Assembly: GCA_023634235.1 (NCBI GenBank)
Contig: JAMKCF010000019.1
Span: 4,659,001 to 4,723,000 of the forward strand
Direction of reading: 5' to 3'
From: Pisaster brevispinus
Taxonomy: Eukaryota; Echinodermata; Asteroidea; Forcipulatida; Asteriidae
DNA: 64,000 nucleotides
The notes below the pieces were generated by a model that worked only from the letters and a program-made list of their open reading frames with translations, was not told the origin of the DNA and ran no database searches. Positions 13,660 through 26,416 of this stretch are shown here, in pieces (position 1 is the first letter of the stretch; every line of letters begins with the position of its first letter). The translations under genes and the position numbers were made by a program.

Positions 13660-13862
13660 CTTTTTTTACACACCTCAAGCCATTTGGTTCTAATAAGGGG
13701 CATGGTGCCCCCTCTATTGTGTCTTTATTGTGTGCTTGGAATCTCAGGAATTCTTCAGAGGATTTTGGGGGAGTACTTCTGTGCAAGAGTAAATTCGTGT
13801 CTTCATTATGGTTAAAGTATGGGAGTTGGGGGACCCTCTGCCCCCACGTCGGGCATGGTATA
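13660..13862 (+). repeat. Dispersed repeat family B, copy 2
   Basis: It contains ggggcatggtgcccc, ttgtgtctttattgtg, ggaatctcaggaattcttcag, ggagtacttctgtgcaagag, aaagtatggg and tcgggcatgg. It is the fullest copy in the window and aligns block by block with the copy at 49811. Confidence 0.7.
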
Positions 13863-15987
13863 CCGAGGGCTGCTTTCTGGACCACTTTCACAGTTCGCTC
13901 GATCTTACTGAGAGATGGTCGTCTGTCAGTGACTAGATTTCCCGACTACTCTACACTAGAACAGATGACCACGTATTTCCAGATGTTTCCTGGTAGATTT
14001 CCTAGCTCCCACGCGAGAGATGCGTTTTAAGGATGCCGTGTGTGTCTTGGACGTAAATCGGGGTTGAACCCCGTCCGCGATAAGCAGCTGCGACGCGGGC
14101 ACGCCTTGTTTGTGTTATGACGGTGTTTTTTAAGGAGATTTTCCTCGAAATGGAATCACAAGTGTGAAACGGCGTATACGAAATTTGATCTGGTGTCCAG
14201 CATAATTATACGGGTGTCGTTCCACCGGTTATTATTGACTATTAAGGAATTGCATTTAAGTTGTACAAGTTTTGCATCTTTTCCATGGGGTCTATAGTAT
14301 TTTTTCTCGCGGACTGTTTATTTAACTATTATGGGGAAACATTTCAGGGAGATCCATTCATCAAAATAAAATAAAAAAATTAAACACTCACCAAAATGTA
14401 ACCAACATTATATATTCAGATGGGGTAATATTTCTGAGTATTTATGAACAGAAACTTGTATGGCCATTTATCAACAAAAAGATTCACTGGCAAGTATTAA
14501 ACAAATTAATATCAAGGTTGTGTGGGACTCTGTTACAGTGCCCGTGGTGTTAGTTTGTTTACGGTCACCTTTACAGTTAATGTCTTGTCGTCATTTAGGT
14601 AGTTTTTTGCATAAACAACTGAGAATAATATTTGTTTGCAGAAGAGTAATTGACAAACTGATCGTGTGGGTCAGATGATCTGAGCGTAAATTTCAAAAAG
14701 GATCAACAGCTTCTGATTGTGGGTTGTTAAAGGCAGTGTCCAAACTATGGCTACGTGTAAAGAAGGAACTTCCAATGAGCGTGGTCTGGCCAGTCGAAAC
14801 TGCCTTATCTCCCAGTGGGATAAATATGATTACTACCTTCCGTTTTTTATATGATTAATGCGAACATTTCAAGGCTCATCTTGGGGGCACATGTGGCAAA
14901 CTATAGTTGAAACCCTCTGCTTCTCGTCTCATATTAATGTTGTTTACTTCAACGGCGAGCGGTGGTTGGGAAATCTGTTACCCCACGCGGCTGGGTCGCA
15001 TCCAGCCGAGAAGCCCGCGCTCGGCTGTAAAATCACCAACAGCCCTTTTTGAGTGATGGTTGTTTTCTTTTGTCGACAACATTCATGTTACATTTGACAC
15101 TGCGTGCTCGGTGCTTGTGCAAACCGATACTGCCCCATGGACACGCATGTGTAACATTTTTGTTTCCGCATAAACATCTTATCAGCTCTAGCCGTGCCTA
15201 CGTGTGGCTATTTTAGTGCAAAGGCAACATTTTGAGGGGAAAAGTTGACGCTGGAGAAAAACCGGAGTGCCTCTCGAGTAAAAACGGACATTTGATATCC
15301 TTGCGCACCGTCTGGTGGGCAAGCACGTGCATTGTGGGTTTTTTACCAAATTATTTTGGGCCGGTGCTATTTTCATAAGATATTTATTGTCGGTTGGAGT
15401 TGATTCCCAAATGGCATTTCAGCAATTCTCTTTTGAGCATCCGTTCAAACCGACAAGTGGGGCTCACTTCCGACAGCTACACCCAATCCAATAATATTTC
15501 AAATCGCATCTGACGCAGTTTGGACGTGTTGTCTGTAAGTTCAGCGTAACAACCCGTTCACGGGACCCGACCAAGGCAAATGTTAATTTATTCATGTGCG
15601 ATAACAGCAAGTTTTACTCAATTTAGAACAACTCTAAGCTTCGTCAACGGAAAGTAGACTTAAAAAGAAGGAAGAAAAAAATGCACGAATTACTACACGT
15701 GCATTTCAGAACTCTGCTAATAGGTCGATGACACTTAAGTATGTCGAGGATTATCTTCAACGGGTCAATGGCAGGTGATGCTTTGAGACTAACGAACAAA
15801 TACCTTGTAATACCTTCTTATTTATTATGTAGGGCCGTAAAGCTAAGTGACAATCAAACAGCCTTGTTGGACTTAATTAGATATACGTTGACCAAACCTG
15901 TAGTTCTAATACCACGTTAATCTCTGCTTGCAGTGCACAATCTGTTGCATTATAAACATTCAGAAATGTAGCACCACAGTTGCTTAG
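13863..15987. other. Intergenic, nothing firmly recognised
   Basis: There is a 7-bp-stem palindrome (CGGGGTTGAACCCCG) near 14059. A CpG-richer patch at 14950-15030 has no recognisable coding content. Confidence 0.5.
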
Positions 15988-16213
15988 CGAGTAAAAAAGC
16001 CGTAAGCGGGTTGGAACTGACCCAGATTCTGTGAGCCAGAGGAGCCGACCCATTGCTGGGTGAGTCTGACTTGGATCAGACTGGTTAAAAATGGGTTTTA
16101 ACCCGATCGGTTTTTGCATCAGATTGACCCATTTCGGGGTCATTTTGACACAGATACCGGGCCACACTGACCCGGAATGGGGTCAGTCCTCACGGTTTAT
16201 TTTTAAAGAGTGC
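15988..16213 (+). mobile_element. MITE-like element, family A copy 2
   Basis: It has the same architecture as the copies at 1220 and 44968: left end gagtaaaaaagccgt, then repeated gaccca/tgggtc blocks around a central palindromic part, and the right end ggtttatttttaaagagtg. It has no insertion. Confidence 0.65.
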
Positions 16214-18407
16214 ATATTGTTTACCTAGCAAAGATTTTGACCTTATGGAAAAAGTGAGCTCTGTAGTTTTGTATTTTAATAAGCTGCACATAAGTTGACA
16301 AAACAGTTCTCCTAGCATTTCTGTATCCCCAACACGCTGGGAAAATATCATGAAATTTTGTAGCGGTATGGTGTGCCTTTTTCCCTGGTGGTGGGCGTGG
16401 CGTGGTGTGTGAACTTCAAAAGTAGGTCCCAGCGAGTATTTGGTAAAGGAGTCGTATTTACCCCCAGGCAAGGACAACTACTTCAGAAATAATGACTTCC
16501 GTCACATGTTGACGCAAAGCTATTTGTGATTTGGCCCGTATGTTTTTTGGTGGTTTTTGTTTTTTAGTTGAAGAAATTGAAATGGTCCTTAGGACGTCAC
16601 ACTGATCTGACTCAATCGGTTTTCGATCTCATAAGGGGGAATTTGTAATCGATAAAAACAAGGTCAATTGAAGAAACATTTTGTTCGAGGGAGGCAGAAG
16701 GTATCATCATCAGAAAAAGCCCTTAGCTGAACTTCTGTACAGTAAACGAACTTTGCCACTTTTCGTCTGCACACGAATTACAGTAAATCGAGTGTAAAAA
16801 AGGGGGCAAAATCGGTTTGAGATTTTTAGAAGGATATAAGCTCTTCACGGCTGTGTGGACCGGCAGATGTGCTGATGGGTTTGCTCGGTTGGTTCCTCCC
16901 GTGCTCTCAAACCACCTCTTGGATTCAATGTCCAACTCTTCACGATTGTGAGCCTGATATAGACCTGTTAATAACTACAATTTAAATACAATACTATACA
17001 GTTCTGGTGAGGATGATAATGCATAGTTGAAGATTTTTAGTTTTGTGTGGGTTTTTTCGGCAAAAAGTCAGCAGTCAAGGCGGTCAACAACAAAACTTTC
17101 AAAGGCTGAATAACATTGTTGTGACTAATGTAAGAAACATAATTGGTTTATATACATGGGTAGTATGTCAATCACCACGGAAGGACCTCCCCCTCTCTCT
17201 CCCCCTCTCTCCCTCTCTCTTTATCTTTGATGTCGTTTATTTGTAGTCATTTGAAGCCATTGTTTTTTGTTACACGGACGGAAAGAAACATACAAACAAC
17301 AGGTGCAAATAAACGAATACAGCTGCATCAGGGTAAAGGGCATGGATCCAGTTGATTTATTGGCGAATTCCAACCCCAAACCCGCCTCCCGCATAACCTT
17401 CAGTCGTACCCCTGCCCTGGGTAAGCTCTTACCTTGTAAGTCTTTCTCTGCCCATTGATTTATCATCTTTTGCTAAATTGATTTGAGGGGGTTTTGTATA
17501 AGAGCAAAATGAACGACGTCAGAATAGTAATGTGGGCACGACTTTTCCCCCATGGTTATCTCGAAGTGTGCTTGATAGGCCGACTGAGAGTACCGATACC
17601 AAATTAACGGCCTAAAGTTTAGTTTTAGTGTACTTGCAAACAACTGTGACTCAATTTCCTCCAAATTTCATCAACATTTCTAAGATCTCGTTTCGTTTGG
17701 TCTTTTGTCAGACTGATTTCGATAACGCGATACTTATTGATGCCCGTGAAGAACGAAAGTTCCCAATGGAATCTGAAACCGAACTGAACATTTTCGTCTT
17801 TGAATCCACTTCGGTCAGTGTACAAAATATTTCCTTTCACCCCCCCCCCACCCCAAATCTCTTTTCCCCCACGTAGAGACACAAACTGTTACTGAACATG
17901 ATCACAATTTACTGATCAATCGGCCGTCGAACTTGAAGTGAACTAAAGGATTGGCGAGCAACTAGTTTGAGTCACCTTAATATGTACATGTAATTCCATT
18001 CAAACTATACATATATTGCATAAGTTGATGAACAATTTATAATCCAAAAACTTACTTTTATAAACTTAATACCAGTTTCACTTGTCCTGAAAGACTTCTG
18101 CAGTGTGCCCACAAAACTGAGTTCATCTTTCGATTTCAGACCCGTTGTGAAATAACTAAAGCTCGTACAAAATTCCTGGAACCCGTCATTCGATGTTTTC
18201 TTTGGAGCGTGGAATTTATTTGGATGATGTTTGGGGTTTTTTTTCTTTCTCTTTCACAAGGTTTTAGTGTAATGATAGAAAGTTATTTCCAAAACAATGA
18301 TGTTTTATATTTTTAAAAGCCTCTCTCTGCGTTATGAAACTGGTCTTGAAGCAATGGACGGCGTGGTACAGCGGGACGTAGTTTTTTTTTTTCGAAGAAA
18401 CGCGTGT
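16214..18407. other. Intergenic, low-complexity patches only
   Basis: A C/CT-rich run lies at 17187-17222 and a C run near 17840-17855. No gene or element is recognised. Confidence 0.5.
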
Positions 18408-18640
18408 CGTGGGCTGAGCAGTCCAGACCATCGTCGAGCTCAGGCTCAAGAGTGAGGGTTCGAATCCCAGTCATGACACACTTGTGTTCTTGGGCAAGAC
18501 ACTTAACTGTAATTGCTTCTCATCACCTAGGAGTAAATGCGTACCTGTGAGGGTGGACAATGTTTACATGATTGATTAGCAGTATGAATGATTGGCGCCC
18601 ATTTCGCTGCTGGTGCTGCATACTCCAAAGTCTCGCGTGA
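18408..18640 (+). mobile_element. tRNA-derived SINE, plus-strand copy
   Basis: The B-box-like gggttcgaatcccagtcatg is followed by cttgtgttcttgggcaagac, taactgtaattgcttctc, and a tail with gcctgtgagggt-like and ctgcatactcc blocks. The same series occurs reversed in thrombospondin intron 11. An RNA polymerase III-type head with a shared body is typical of a SINE. Confidence 0.75.
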
Positions 18641-18649
18641 TACTTGCTA

Positions 18650-20109
18650 TGGTGTACATGTATGAATGGGTCAATAAACCAGTTTACACTTTTGAATACT
18701 GAAGTGGCAAATCAACACTTCAATCAACTTCAAAGTGTAGATTGAACACTTTGAAGGACTCCGGTCGATGTCAAATCGTGATATGAAGTTCAATGCATTC
18801 AACTAAATCGAGTTGAATGTAGACGTTACAAGAATTGAGTATGTGTACCGTCACTGTTTTCATTTAACACTGTGATAGGATAAGCCGCTGAAGAATTGCC
18901 TCCGAGCGAACTGTCTAAAGTGTTAATTTAACACTTTAGTGTTCAGAGTGTCGTAGAAGTAAAGATATAGGTTTTCGTTTTGAGTGTGTTGTATTATGTG
19001 GCAATACTTCGCTCGTCTGCAAAGAAGGCTAACTTCGTTTTGGTTGAGTTTTTGCAGTACATCAATGGGTCATTTCGGGTTTGTGGGGTCCTGATTATTG
19101 TTCCATGATTCACTTTTCTGTGGAGTCAATTGTCCCATTGTGTAAAAGACCCCACAATGGCCCTTTCATAGGTCCACAGTAGCTCTGTGTTGCATTCACT
19201 CTGTGGACACTCCTTAGTTCTGTGCACTTACAAACTGAGTTCCACATCGTGTTTCAAGTCCCTATACATTATGTGGACTTCTTCGTTTTCAGGTCCACAC
19301 TTCTTAGGTGTGAGTCGTTATTTATATAACATTTTACGATCATTCATTGGTCTTGCACAACAACTTTTGTATGACCGCCCGCCCTCCCCACCCTGTAAAC
19401 TCAGTAGTTTCAAAGCTCAACAACGGACAGGACAAAACTCTTTTCAAAGTTTCCCCATCGCTTACGGAAAGCACTACATTGAAGCTACATAAGTAGGCAT
19501 ACCGTTCAACTTCTGCTGCACAAACGTCACCTCATTGACATAGACACCTGTAACTTTATTTTAGGAGCCTTTACGCTGGTGACCTTGCGTCGTTAAAAAA
19601 AACGAAAACAAAAATTACAACAATCAAAACCATAAGTTTCGCCAATTGCACACAATTTTCTGGAATGCGCTTTATGGATTGGTAGATCATTGTGGACTTT
19701 AATCATCATTATTTATAGCGAGGAACGCAAGTGACTTCACTTTTCAGATATGCGAGGCGGTGAATAAATCTGGGTAAAATAAATTCACCTTTCCCTCATT
19801 TGTTACAATACACACCTGTTTTTGTTGGCTGTATATTGAGTGCATAGACCATAACAAGTCTTTAATAAATTATCTTAAAGGTATTATACAGGAGTGGTAG
19901 AGCTGACAAAATAGTGGAATGCAGTGTTCATGTTTTATGTGATCAACCATGTAGGCCTACATGAAAAAACGAGCATGTGAACATTTTTGGGTTTAATCTG
20001 TTGTGTGAGTCAGGAGAAATTAGGGAAACACCATGCACAACTTTCAGCAATGAAAACATTGTGTCCTTGATTTTGGTTGTAACAACCGGAATCAGCTGTT
20101 GCGTTTGTT
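18650..20109. other. Intergenic with possible old inverted-repeat element
   Basis: The stretch 18690-18955 is rich in aacactt/aagtgtt words and ends ttaacactttagtgttcag, suggesting a decayed MITE. At 19080-19310 gtggac/gtccac words recur and gtggggtc/gaccccac form an 8-bp inverted pair. No gene. Confidence 0.4.
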
Positions 20110-20285
20110 AGGTTTTCAGATACAGCTTTCTCGATTATGACTTCACTTCAGAGAGGAAAAATTTGACAGATATAATGGTTTTATAGTATGAACTTCAAAT
20201 CAGTTAGCTTTCAGACTAAAGTTAAACCATTGGGGGGGGGGGGGGTCGTCACCAATCCTGTATAATACCTTTAATGATCAAGATT
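20110..20285. repeat. Direct duplication, copy 1
   Basis: A 176-bp unit from aggttttcagatacagc to aatgatcaagatt, with a run of 14 G inside. The second copy, at 20344-20514, appears identical by eye apart from G-run length. Confidence 0.9.
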
Positions 20286-20299
20286 CCCCCCCCCCCCCC

Positions 20300-20343
20300 G
20301 TCCTCACGTTCCTTTTCACGGGGAGGATTGTTCTCGCTCTGCC
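20300..20343. repeat. 44-bp spacer repeat, copy 1
   Basis: gtcctcacgttccttttc followed by acggggaggattgttctcgc. It lies between the two duplication copies, after a C run, and recurs about 900 bp downstream at 21239-21283 with one or two changes. Confidence 0.8.
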
Positions 20344-20514
20344 AGGTTTTCAGATACAGCTTTCTCGATTATGACTTCACTTCAGAGAGGAAAAATTTGA
20401 CAGATATAATGGTTTTATAGTATGAACTTCAAATCAGTTAGCTTTCAGACTAAAGTTAAACCATTGGGGGGGGGTCGTCACCAATCCTGTATAATACCTT
20501 TAATGATCAAGATT
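20344..20514. repeat. Direct duplication, copy 2
   Basis: The unit is 171 bp; the 5-bp difference from copy 1 is wholly explained by the G run (9 against 14). The lack of divergence shows a recent duplication or an assembly artefact. Confidence 0.9.
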
Positions 20515-21042
20515 TCTGTAGTCATCCCGCCATGATACGATCCGTGGTTTAAAAATTGTTTTTTTTGAAAATTCCTCTGACGACAGCCATAATCATCAAT
20601 GATTATTTATTACAGAGCCCCGGGGTATTCCCTGCTGCAGAACTGACTGGTTTTTATTCATTAAAAGCACATCTTTTGTATATTTCTACTCCTAAAAACA
20701 CATCCATCAAACGACGCTACGTCAAGATTATCCAGAAATAAAAGGAGCTTATGAATTGTAGTTGACCCCGCACCTGTGTTACTATTCATCACGTTTTTGG
20801 TGGGAATTTACACTTGAATATCACAAAGACACGGTTCCAACTATGAAGGCCGCTTCTGTATTAGAACTGGGGGAACTATAGATTTAGTCTTGGAGCATGG
20901 ACGGAACATGCACGGTGGGGCCCCATTCTGCTTCCCTCTAGCGAAGAGCCTCGCTAGGCTGCTCCTTCATAGGGACAGTTTTCATGGTGCACCCACAGGA
21001 AGTGAAGTTGACTTGATGATAGGGACATCGACAGGCTTCTAT

Positions 21043-21130
21043 CAGTGGCGTGGCCAGAGGAGCGGGGAGGGGGTAAGCCATCTCCCCGCTCAGTACATTT
21101 AGCCCCTCCCCCATGACTAAGATTGGGGGA
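21043..21130 (+). repeat. Dispersed repeat with CAGTGGCGT end, copy 2
   Basis: atcagtggcgtggccagagg then a G-rich stretch and cccctcccccatgac. It is related to the minus-strand copy at 6060-6165. Confidence 0.45.
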
Positions 21131-21238
21131 AATGCACAAATGAATAGTTCGATACATTAAATATTCCCCACCCCCTCGATTTTTTTATTTATTTTTTGTA
21201 TATTTTTTGTATATAAAATATAAATAACAAAATAAACC

Positions 21239-21283
21239 GTCCTCATGTTCCTTTTCACGGGGAGGATTGTTCTCGCTCTGCTG
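21239..21283. repeat. 44-bp spacer repeat, copy 2
   Basis: gtcctcatgttccttttcacg and ggaggattgttctcgctctg, nearly identical to 20300-20343. Confidence 0.8.
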
Positions 21284-21999
21284 GAAGTAATATAATAATA
21301 AGTAGTTTCCTAGAAGCACTCAATAAAAATGCCTAAACTGTCACACCTAAACCCTCGTTGATTAAAAAATGAGTGATGGTGAGCTAAAATATGAGGTGAG
21401 CCTTCATGATTAACTTTTGCTGACCCCATTGTGTGCTGAAGTAGTACACTATATTGGGGGTTGCCTGAATACTTCAGTAAAGAAACCAAAAGAAACAAAA
21501 ATGTGGTGACAAAATTAAAGCTATAGCCTATTGCATCATTGCGTTGTGGAACAGCAAGCTCGCTCTATCATCTATAGCTTTCAATAAATACACCACTCAA
21601 CCTATACCTGTGCAAATGTCATTCAATTTGGTTGTCACGTTTCAACGGACGCAGTCCACACAAAACGGTTCTTGTTCTGTCTCACTATGTTGTGCATGTT
21701 CATGCGTGCGTATTGTGATCGAAAGATCAAAGTGTGATTTTTCGAGGTTTTTTAGATTCTATTTTATCAATTTAAACATTACTTTTGGAGCCTTGTTGGC
21801 ATGAATTTTATAATCAGTGAGCTTTTCTCGACTGAAACTGACAAACTTTTTTCCTCTGATAATCCTGTATTTTATCTTGTTTTTAAATAAAATATATCGT
21901 ACTTGTTTTGCCCAACACCAAAATTGAATTGAGCATCACGCCCTCAGTACTTTCTACGGAAGCGTAAAAGGTACATTGAGAAAACCAAAAGAAAATCCT

Positions 22000-22180
22000 T
22001 ATTGTGACTAACATGATTTTGATTAAGCCTACGTCATAATCATGACTAGTGCCAATTAGTTAAGTCATGTTGATGATATACAATTGTCATGACTTGTGTT
22101 AAGTCACAATTATGAGATAAGTCATAATGTCTTGAAAATAAGTCATAGTAATGAGATGTAAGTCATAATTATGACTTTAA
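22000..22180. repeat. Degenerate tandem array of taagtcataatyatga
   Basis: Words such as tacgtcataatcatgac, taagtcatgttgatgat, taagtcacaattatgagat, taagtcataatgtc and taagtcataattatgac recur at irregular 17-25 bp spacing. Confidence 0.65.
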
Positions 22181-23086
22181 TAGTTTCTGTTAAAATTATT
22201 TTTCTCTCAATGTGCCTTTAACGCTTCCATAGCTTTTGTGGTGAAGCAATCCACGAGCGCCTTAGTACCTTTGCATTGCTATTGGTCTAAAAATGAAGTG
22301 TTCTAATTAGCGATACAAGACTTCCATTGTTTGATTGTTTTTAAAAAGTGTATAACCATTTTGAGAGAAAGACAATCCTACAAAATGGGATTGAACTATT
22401 AACGGCATGTTTGTGTTCAAATAATGATAATGCACATAGGCCTAGTCAAAGCTCTTCGCTGTTCCACGACTTGAAAATGATCATTTCTTCTAACCCAGAA
22501 ATTCCAGTCATGTTCCACAACTGTGCTTTTCACAATGGAAATTCGTGAAACAGGGAATGCTATCCAGTTTTTGAGGGCAACAAATCACCATTGCATTATG
22601 TGAATAGCGCAGTGAATAGCTTTCTAGGTGCCAGTGCTATGTTATTGTTGTTGTGTGCGATTAGTGAAATGGTATATTTCTGCTTCTTTGTATAAAATGA
22701 CAGCCAAATTGATAGGCTCATAATGGTGACATGAAAAGGAAGTTAGGAATGTAAGATGGAAGTTAAAGACATTTGTAATTCAGGTATTTCTGCTACGGAG
22801 CTCCCGTAGTGCCATTCACTTATCCAGATTATGAGATTTAAAGTGGACTTAATGAAACGAAGACTCGTCCGCGTAATTTAAATCTCGCCGTTAGACGACG
22901 ACTTACTGAACCAGAGAAGTTGGCATGCCGTGATATAAACTTTCTCACCAGCACGACTCACTAAAACTGTGATGGTTTAAGTTTAAGTTCTGACTTTAAG
23001 TTTGAGGTCGAGTTATTAGGTTGTCTTGCGAGATAGTGTTATACTATGACGAGTCGACTTAATCAATGTAATATAACGCTGTAGGG

Positions 23087-23330
23087 AATTTAACGCAATA
23101 GGACAGCGTTATAACGCAATAGTACGGCGATACAACGCAATAGGGCAGTGATTTACACCGACATAACGCAATAGTAGTAAACAGCGACATGACGCAATGG
23201 TATGGCGATATAACGCAATGAAATACTGCAATATAACGCAGTAGCACAGGACGCTGAACTGTATAGTAGTAGTACGGGACAGTGAAATATAACGCAATAG
23301 TACGGCGATAAAACGCAATAGTACGGCTAA
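23087..23330. repeat. Minisatellite, ~20-25 bp unit 'ataacgcaatagtacggcg'
   Basis: About ten diverged copies of a unit built on taacgcaatag plus (t)acggcgata. The spacing is irregular in the middle, where one or two units have decayed. Confidence 0.85.
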
Positions 23331-25499
23331 TTGAGCCACCGTAGTTGCACTAGATCAGGTGGTTTGTTGAGCTATCAATTTTGTAAACAGTTGTGTTTCT
23401 CTCGTTTAGGCTAAATATACCCATTGTGTGTGAGTGTGAATGTTACAAATGGCCAAATGCTTAAACCTTGTCAAGGACATACAATGGGAAAATTGTTTTA
23501 TCCTATTCAATTTAGGTACAACTCTTCCTGAATAATGTGAAAAAAGGAAACACCTGGCGTGTCCCGTACGATAACTGGGTATTTTGAGAGATTTTATGTC
23601 AATGATCATTGGTATCGATTGGAAGATGTACTTTTCATTACTGCTACATACAATGGAATCTCCATGGATGGTCACTTAAAGGGTAGGGCTGCACGTTATA
23701 AGTGGTGTCTTGTCCATCAGGGCACACTTTTAATGTTGATAGGCAAACCCCATCGTTTGGGATTGGGATGTAGGCCTACATGGATTTCAAATGGTAGTGT
23801 GGCTTTGGATGGATCGTACACGTGACCTACCTGAGCCCTCACTTCAAACGCTGAGTGTGGAAAGCCAAGGAAACTTTTTTAATGTTTGGGAGAGTTCCCG
23901 AGTAGTCCAGAAGGTCTTGTTTTAATACCCCAATTGGCCCTTTTGAGTTATGGTGGACATTACATGAGTGCATTGTTCGGTTTGGGTGTATATAAACAGA
24001 CTTACCCTAACCAGTGTCCTTGTAACGTGTCCACCGTATCTCAGAAATGACAACGGGATTGTTGGCTGAAGAACTGGCTATATGTTACAACATATATACA
24101 GAAGTACCTAAGTCATATGTCCTTTCTTTTATCCTTTCTTTAATGGGATTGTTGACTGCAGAACTGGCTGTATATAGCACATATAAAGAAGTCATTTATC
24201 CTTATTTTATTGTCATCTTCAATGTCACCATTGTCCATTGTGATGAAGTTTCTACGTACGCAGGTTGGGTTTGAGATTTCACCAACTGAGGTCACCCTTT
24301 AAATGTCAACGGTATTCTTTGCATACGAACTATAACAGACAAGAGAACATGTTAGTTTTGGTATTGGCCTACATAGCTCATGATTCGTGTATCCCTGGAT
24401 GTGTTTAAAGCAGGGCTAGAATCTCCGAGAAGTAGTTGCAAGTTTTCCGTTATGATTTTAGTCCCCCACCCCTTAGATCAGGAATGGGGCATAATGTAAC
24501 CATCACTATTTGTGGGTGTGAAATTCTGTTTCGGTTGATTTGACTTGATTTGTCCTGTGTTGACAACAACAAAACTGGACGATTCATCTGGTTTTCGGTG
24601 AAGCATTTAGTATGTCTATAAAGGCAGGGTATACTTTTGGTAATTGTCAAAGACCAGAGTCCTCACTTGGTGTAATCCAACATATGCATAAAATAACAGC
24701 CATGTGAAAATGTGGGCTCAATTGGTCTTCGAAGTAAATAATGAAAGAAAAAATCACCATATTTGTTGTACAGAAGTGTGTGTTTTCAGAAGCCTGAGAA
24801 AGGCTTCATGCCTGTAGCCTCTATCAGAATCAAATGTTGGGCTGAAAATTACCTCTTTCTCGAAAACTACATTCCTTCAAAGGGTGTCATTTCTAACAAT
24901 GTTTTACAATAACAGCTCTCTAGTGCTCTTTACCAAGTACTGTAGGTTGTTATGGTAATTAATTTGTTGAGCAGTTTTGGCTCCTACTTTTTATACCCTG
25001 AAAATAATACCCAACTTTTGAAAGATGTTGATAATATTAATTTGAATTTGAACGTATTAAGTTTCGTGTGGTATGGCCTAATTTTGTTTGTGGAAATTCA
25101 TTGAAGAGAAGGGAATGCCCTTAGTTGAGACAGACAAGTTTTGGCAAACCTATTTTTTTATTTGATGTGTATTACCAACACACAAGTGTCAGTTCAAGGT
25201 ACCATTAGTGTATAACCAAATAGAATTGGAAGACGGTCTGTTTTGCAAGTTTCTTAATTCATAAATACCAAAGTGTGAAATGGTCACATGGAAGTTACCT
25301 TATTTTATTGTCAACTGATACACCGGATGTGTTTACTTGACTGACGAGTCGCTCGATTACCCTATAGACCTATTTGGCAGACTCAAGGAACAGCCAACAC
25401 GCCCAAGGGACCCTGTTGTGCCCAAGCTTTATAATTATTTCCTTCGTCTATTTGAACTTGACCTGAAGCATTAGCTAGAAAGAGAAGGTGAATCCCAAA
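23331..25499. other. Intergenic before the thrombospondin promoter region
   Basis: Apart from the 90-bp direct repeat, nothing is recognised. TAGGCCTA occurs at 23771. Confidence 0.5.
24055..24220. repeat. Two-copy direct repeat of ~90 bp
   Basis: gggattgttggctgaagaact... at 24055 recurs as gggattgttgactgcagaact... at 24145, with shared ggctatat/ggctgtat, acatata and gaagt blocks. The second copy is diverged and shorter. Confidence 0.75.
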
Positions 25500-25878
25500 T
25501 GCGCCGTGTGGGTGACTCCTGGCGTGTTTTACCCGTTGGCGGTGTCGTCACGTCTTAACGATGTCATCCAGCGCATGTGGTGGTCTGAACACAACCATGA
25601 GGTGAAATCACGCACGCACAAACTCTGTTCATAATGCGTGAGTTGGAAAGTGTTCACTTCTGAGTGCCCTCCGTATATGGCAACAACCCACTCAGTCCGT
25701 CTGCCATTGGTCAGTTGTTAACCACGCACAGGAGTTTGCCGTGTGTTGGTTTTCACACCGTGGGCGTGTCTTACGAGGCTGGCTGCGCAGTGATTGGTCA
25801 GACGTTAAGTTCCCTTGGGACTCAGCTTGCCCGCTTGGTACAGAAGGTAACAGGAAAGTGTTGGCGTAGCAGTCCAGC

Positions 25879-25884
25879 TATAAA
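25879..25884 (+). promoter_or_regulatory. TATA-like box, upstream candidate
   Basis: TATAAA lies about 85 bp downstream of an inverted CCAAT box, a plausible core-promoter spacing. A TCA initiator-like triplet falls at 25899-25901. Confidence 0.3.
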
Positions 25885-26125
25885 CTCTCCCTTGCTGTTC
25901 AACGGAATTTATTATTTAAGGAAGACCTGACCGAAGCGAAACTCACGATCCAAAATACAGTTTGTTCGTGGACTACCGTACGCCCGGGTAGAATTGCACC
26001 GCACGATTCAGCTTCTTCCTCCATCTGTGGCTCAGCGTTTCTTGGCTAAGAGCTCCAGTCGGTACCTTCTTCCGGGTACCTACTTCTTGATTGGCACACA
26101 CTAAACAGCGGAATTCGCCAATTGT

Positions 26126-26132
26126 TATAAAA
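26126..26132 (+). promoter_or_regulatory. TATA-like box, downstream candidate
   Basis: TATAAAA follows a CCAAT at 26118-26122 almost directly and precedes CTCAGAC at 26148-26154, an initiator-like sequence about 25 bp downstream. The closeness of CCAAT to TATA is atypical, so which of the two candidates is used is open. Confidence 0.3.
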
Positions 26133-26416
26133 AGTTTGCACTTGAGGCTCAGACGGGCAATAAGCGATTGACATATCTCCTAGTCACACACGAGACGTTG
26201 GTTGGAGGAGGCACTTGTAACTTGGGCAGTTCTCATCAAGACTGGAATTTGTTTTTCCATAAGGATCTTACTATTCTCAAGGAGAAGGAATACGCATATT
26301 GTAACCTTGATTGAACTGAACCATAAGGAATTGTACCGTGTTGGGATATTATTTTGACTAGTCGTACAGTTTTTTTAAACTGTGGAATAATAGGAGGTGC
26401 AGCCGTTGCTTCAACG

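Larger units (their letters stand above)
20515..23086. other. Intergenic with two degenerate repeat patches
   Basis: It contains the second spacer repeat, the CAGTGGCGT fragment and an array of taagtcataatgatgag-like words at 22000-22180. The remainder shows no coding signal. Confidence 0.5.
25500..26416 (+). promoter_or_regulatory. Putative thrombospondin promoter region and non-coding first exon
   Basis: This stretch lacks the dispersed repeats seen on either side. It contains inverted CCAAT boxes (CCATTGGTCA near 25705, TGATTGGTCA near 25792, TGATTGGCA near 26089), a direct CCAAT at 26118 and two TATA-like boxes. It ends in a strong splice donor, AACG|GTGAGT at 26416/26417, which would join to the acceptor at 27217. 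A non-coding first exon is known in vertebrate THBS1. Transcription start and exon limits are inferred, not seen. Confidence 0.45.
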
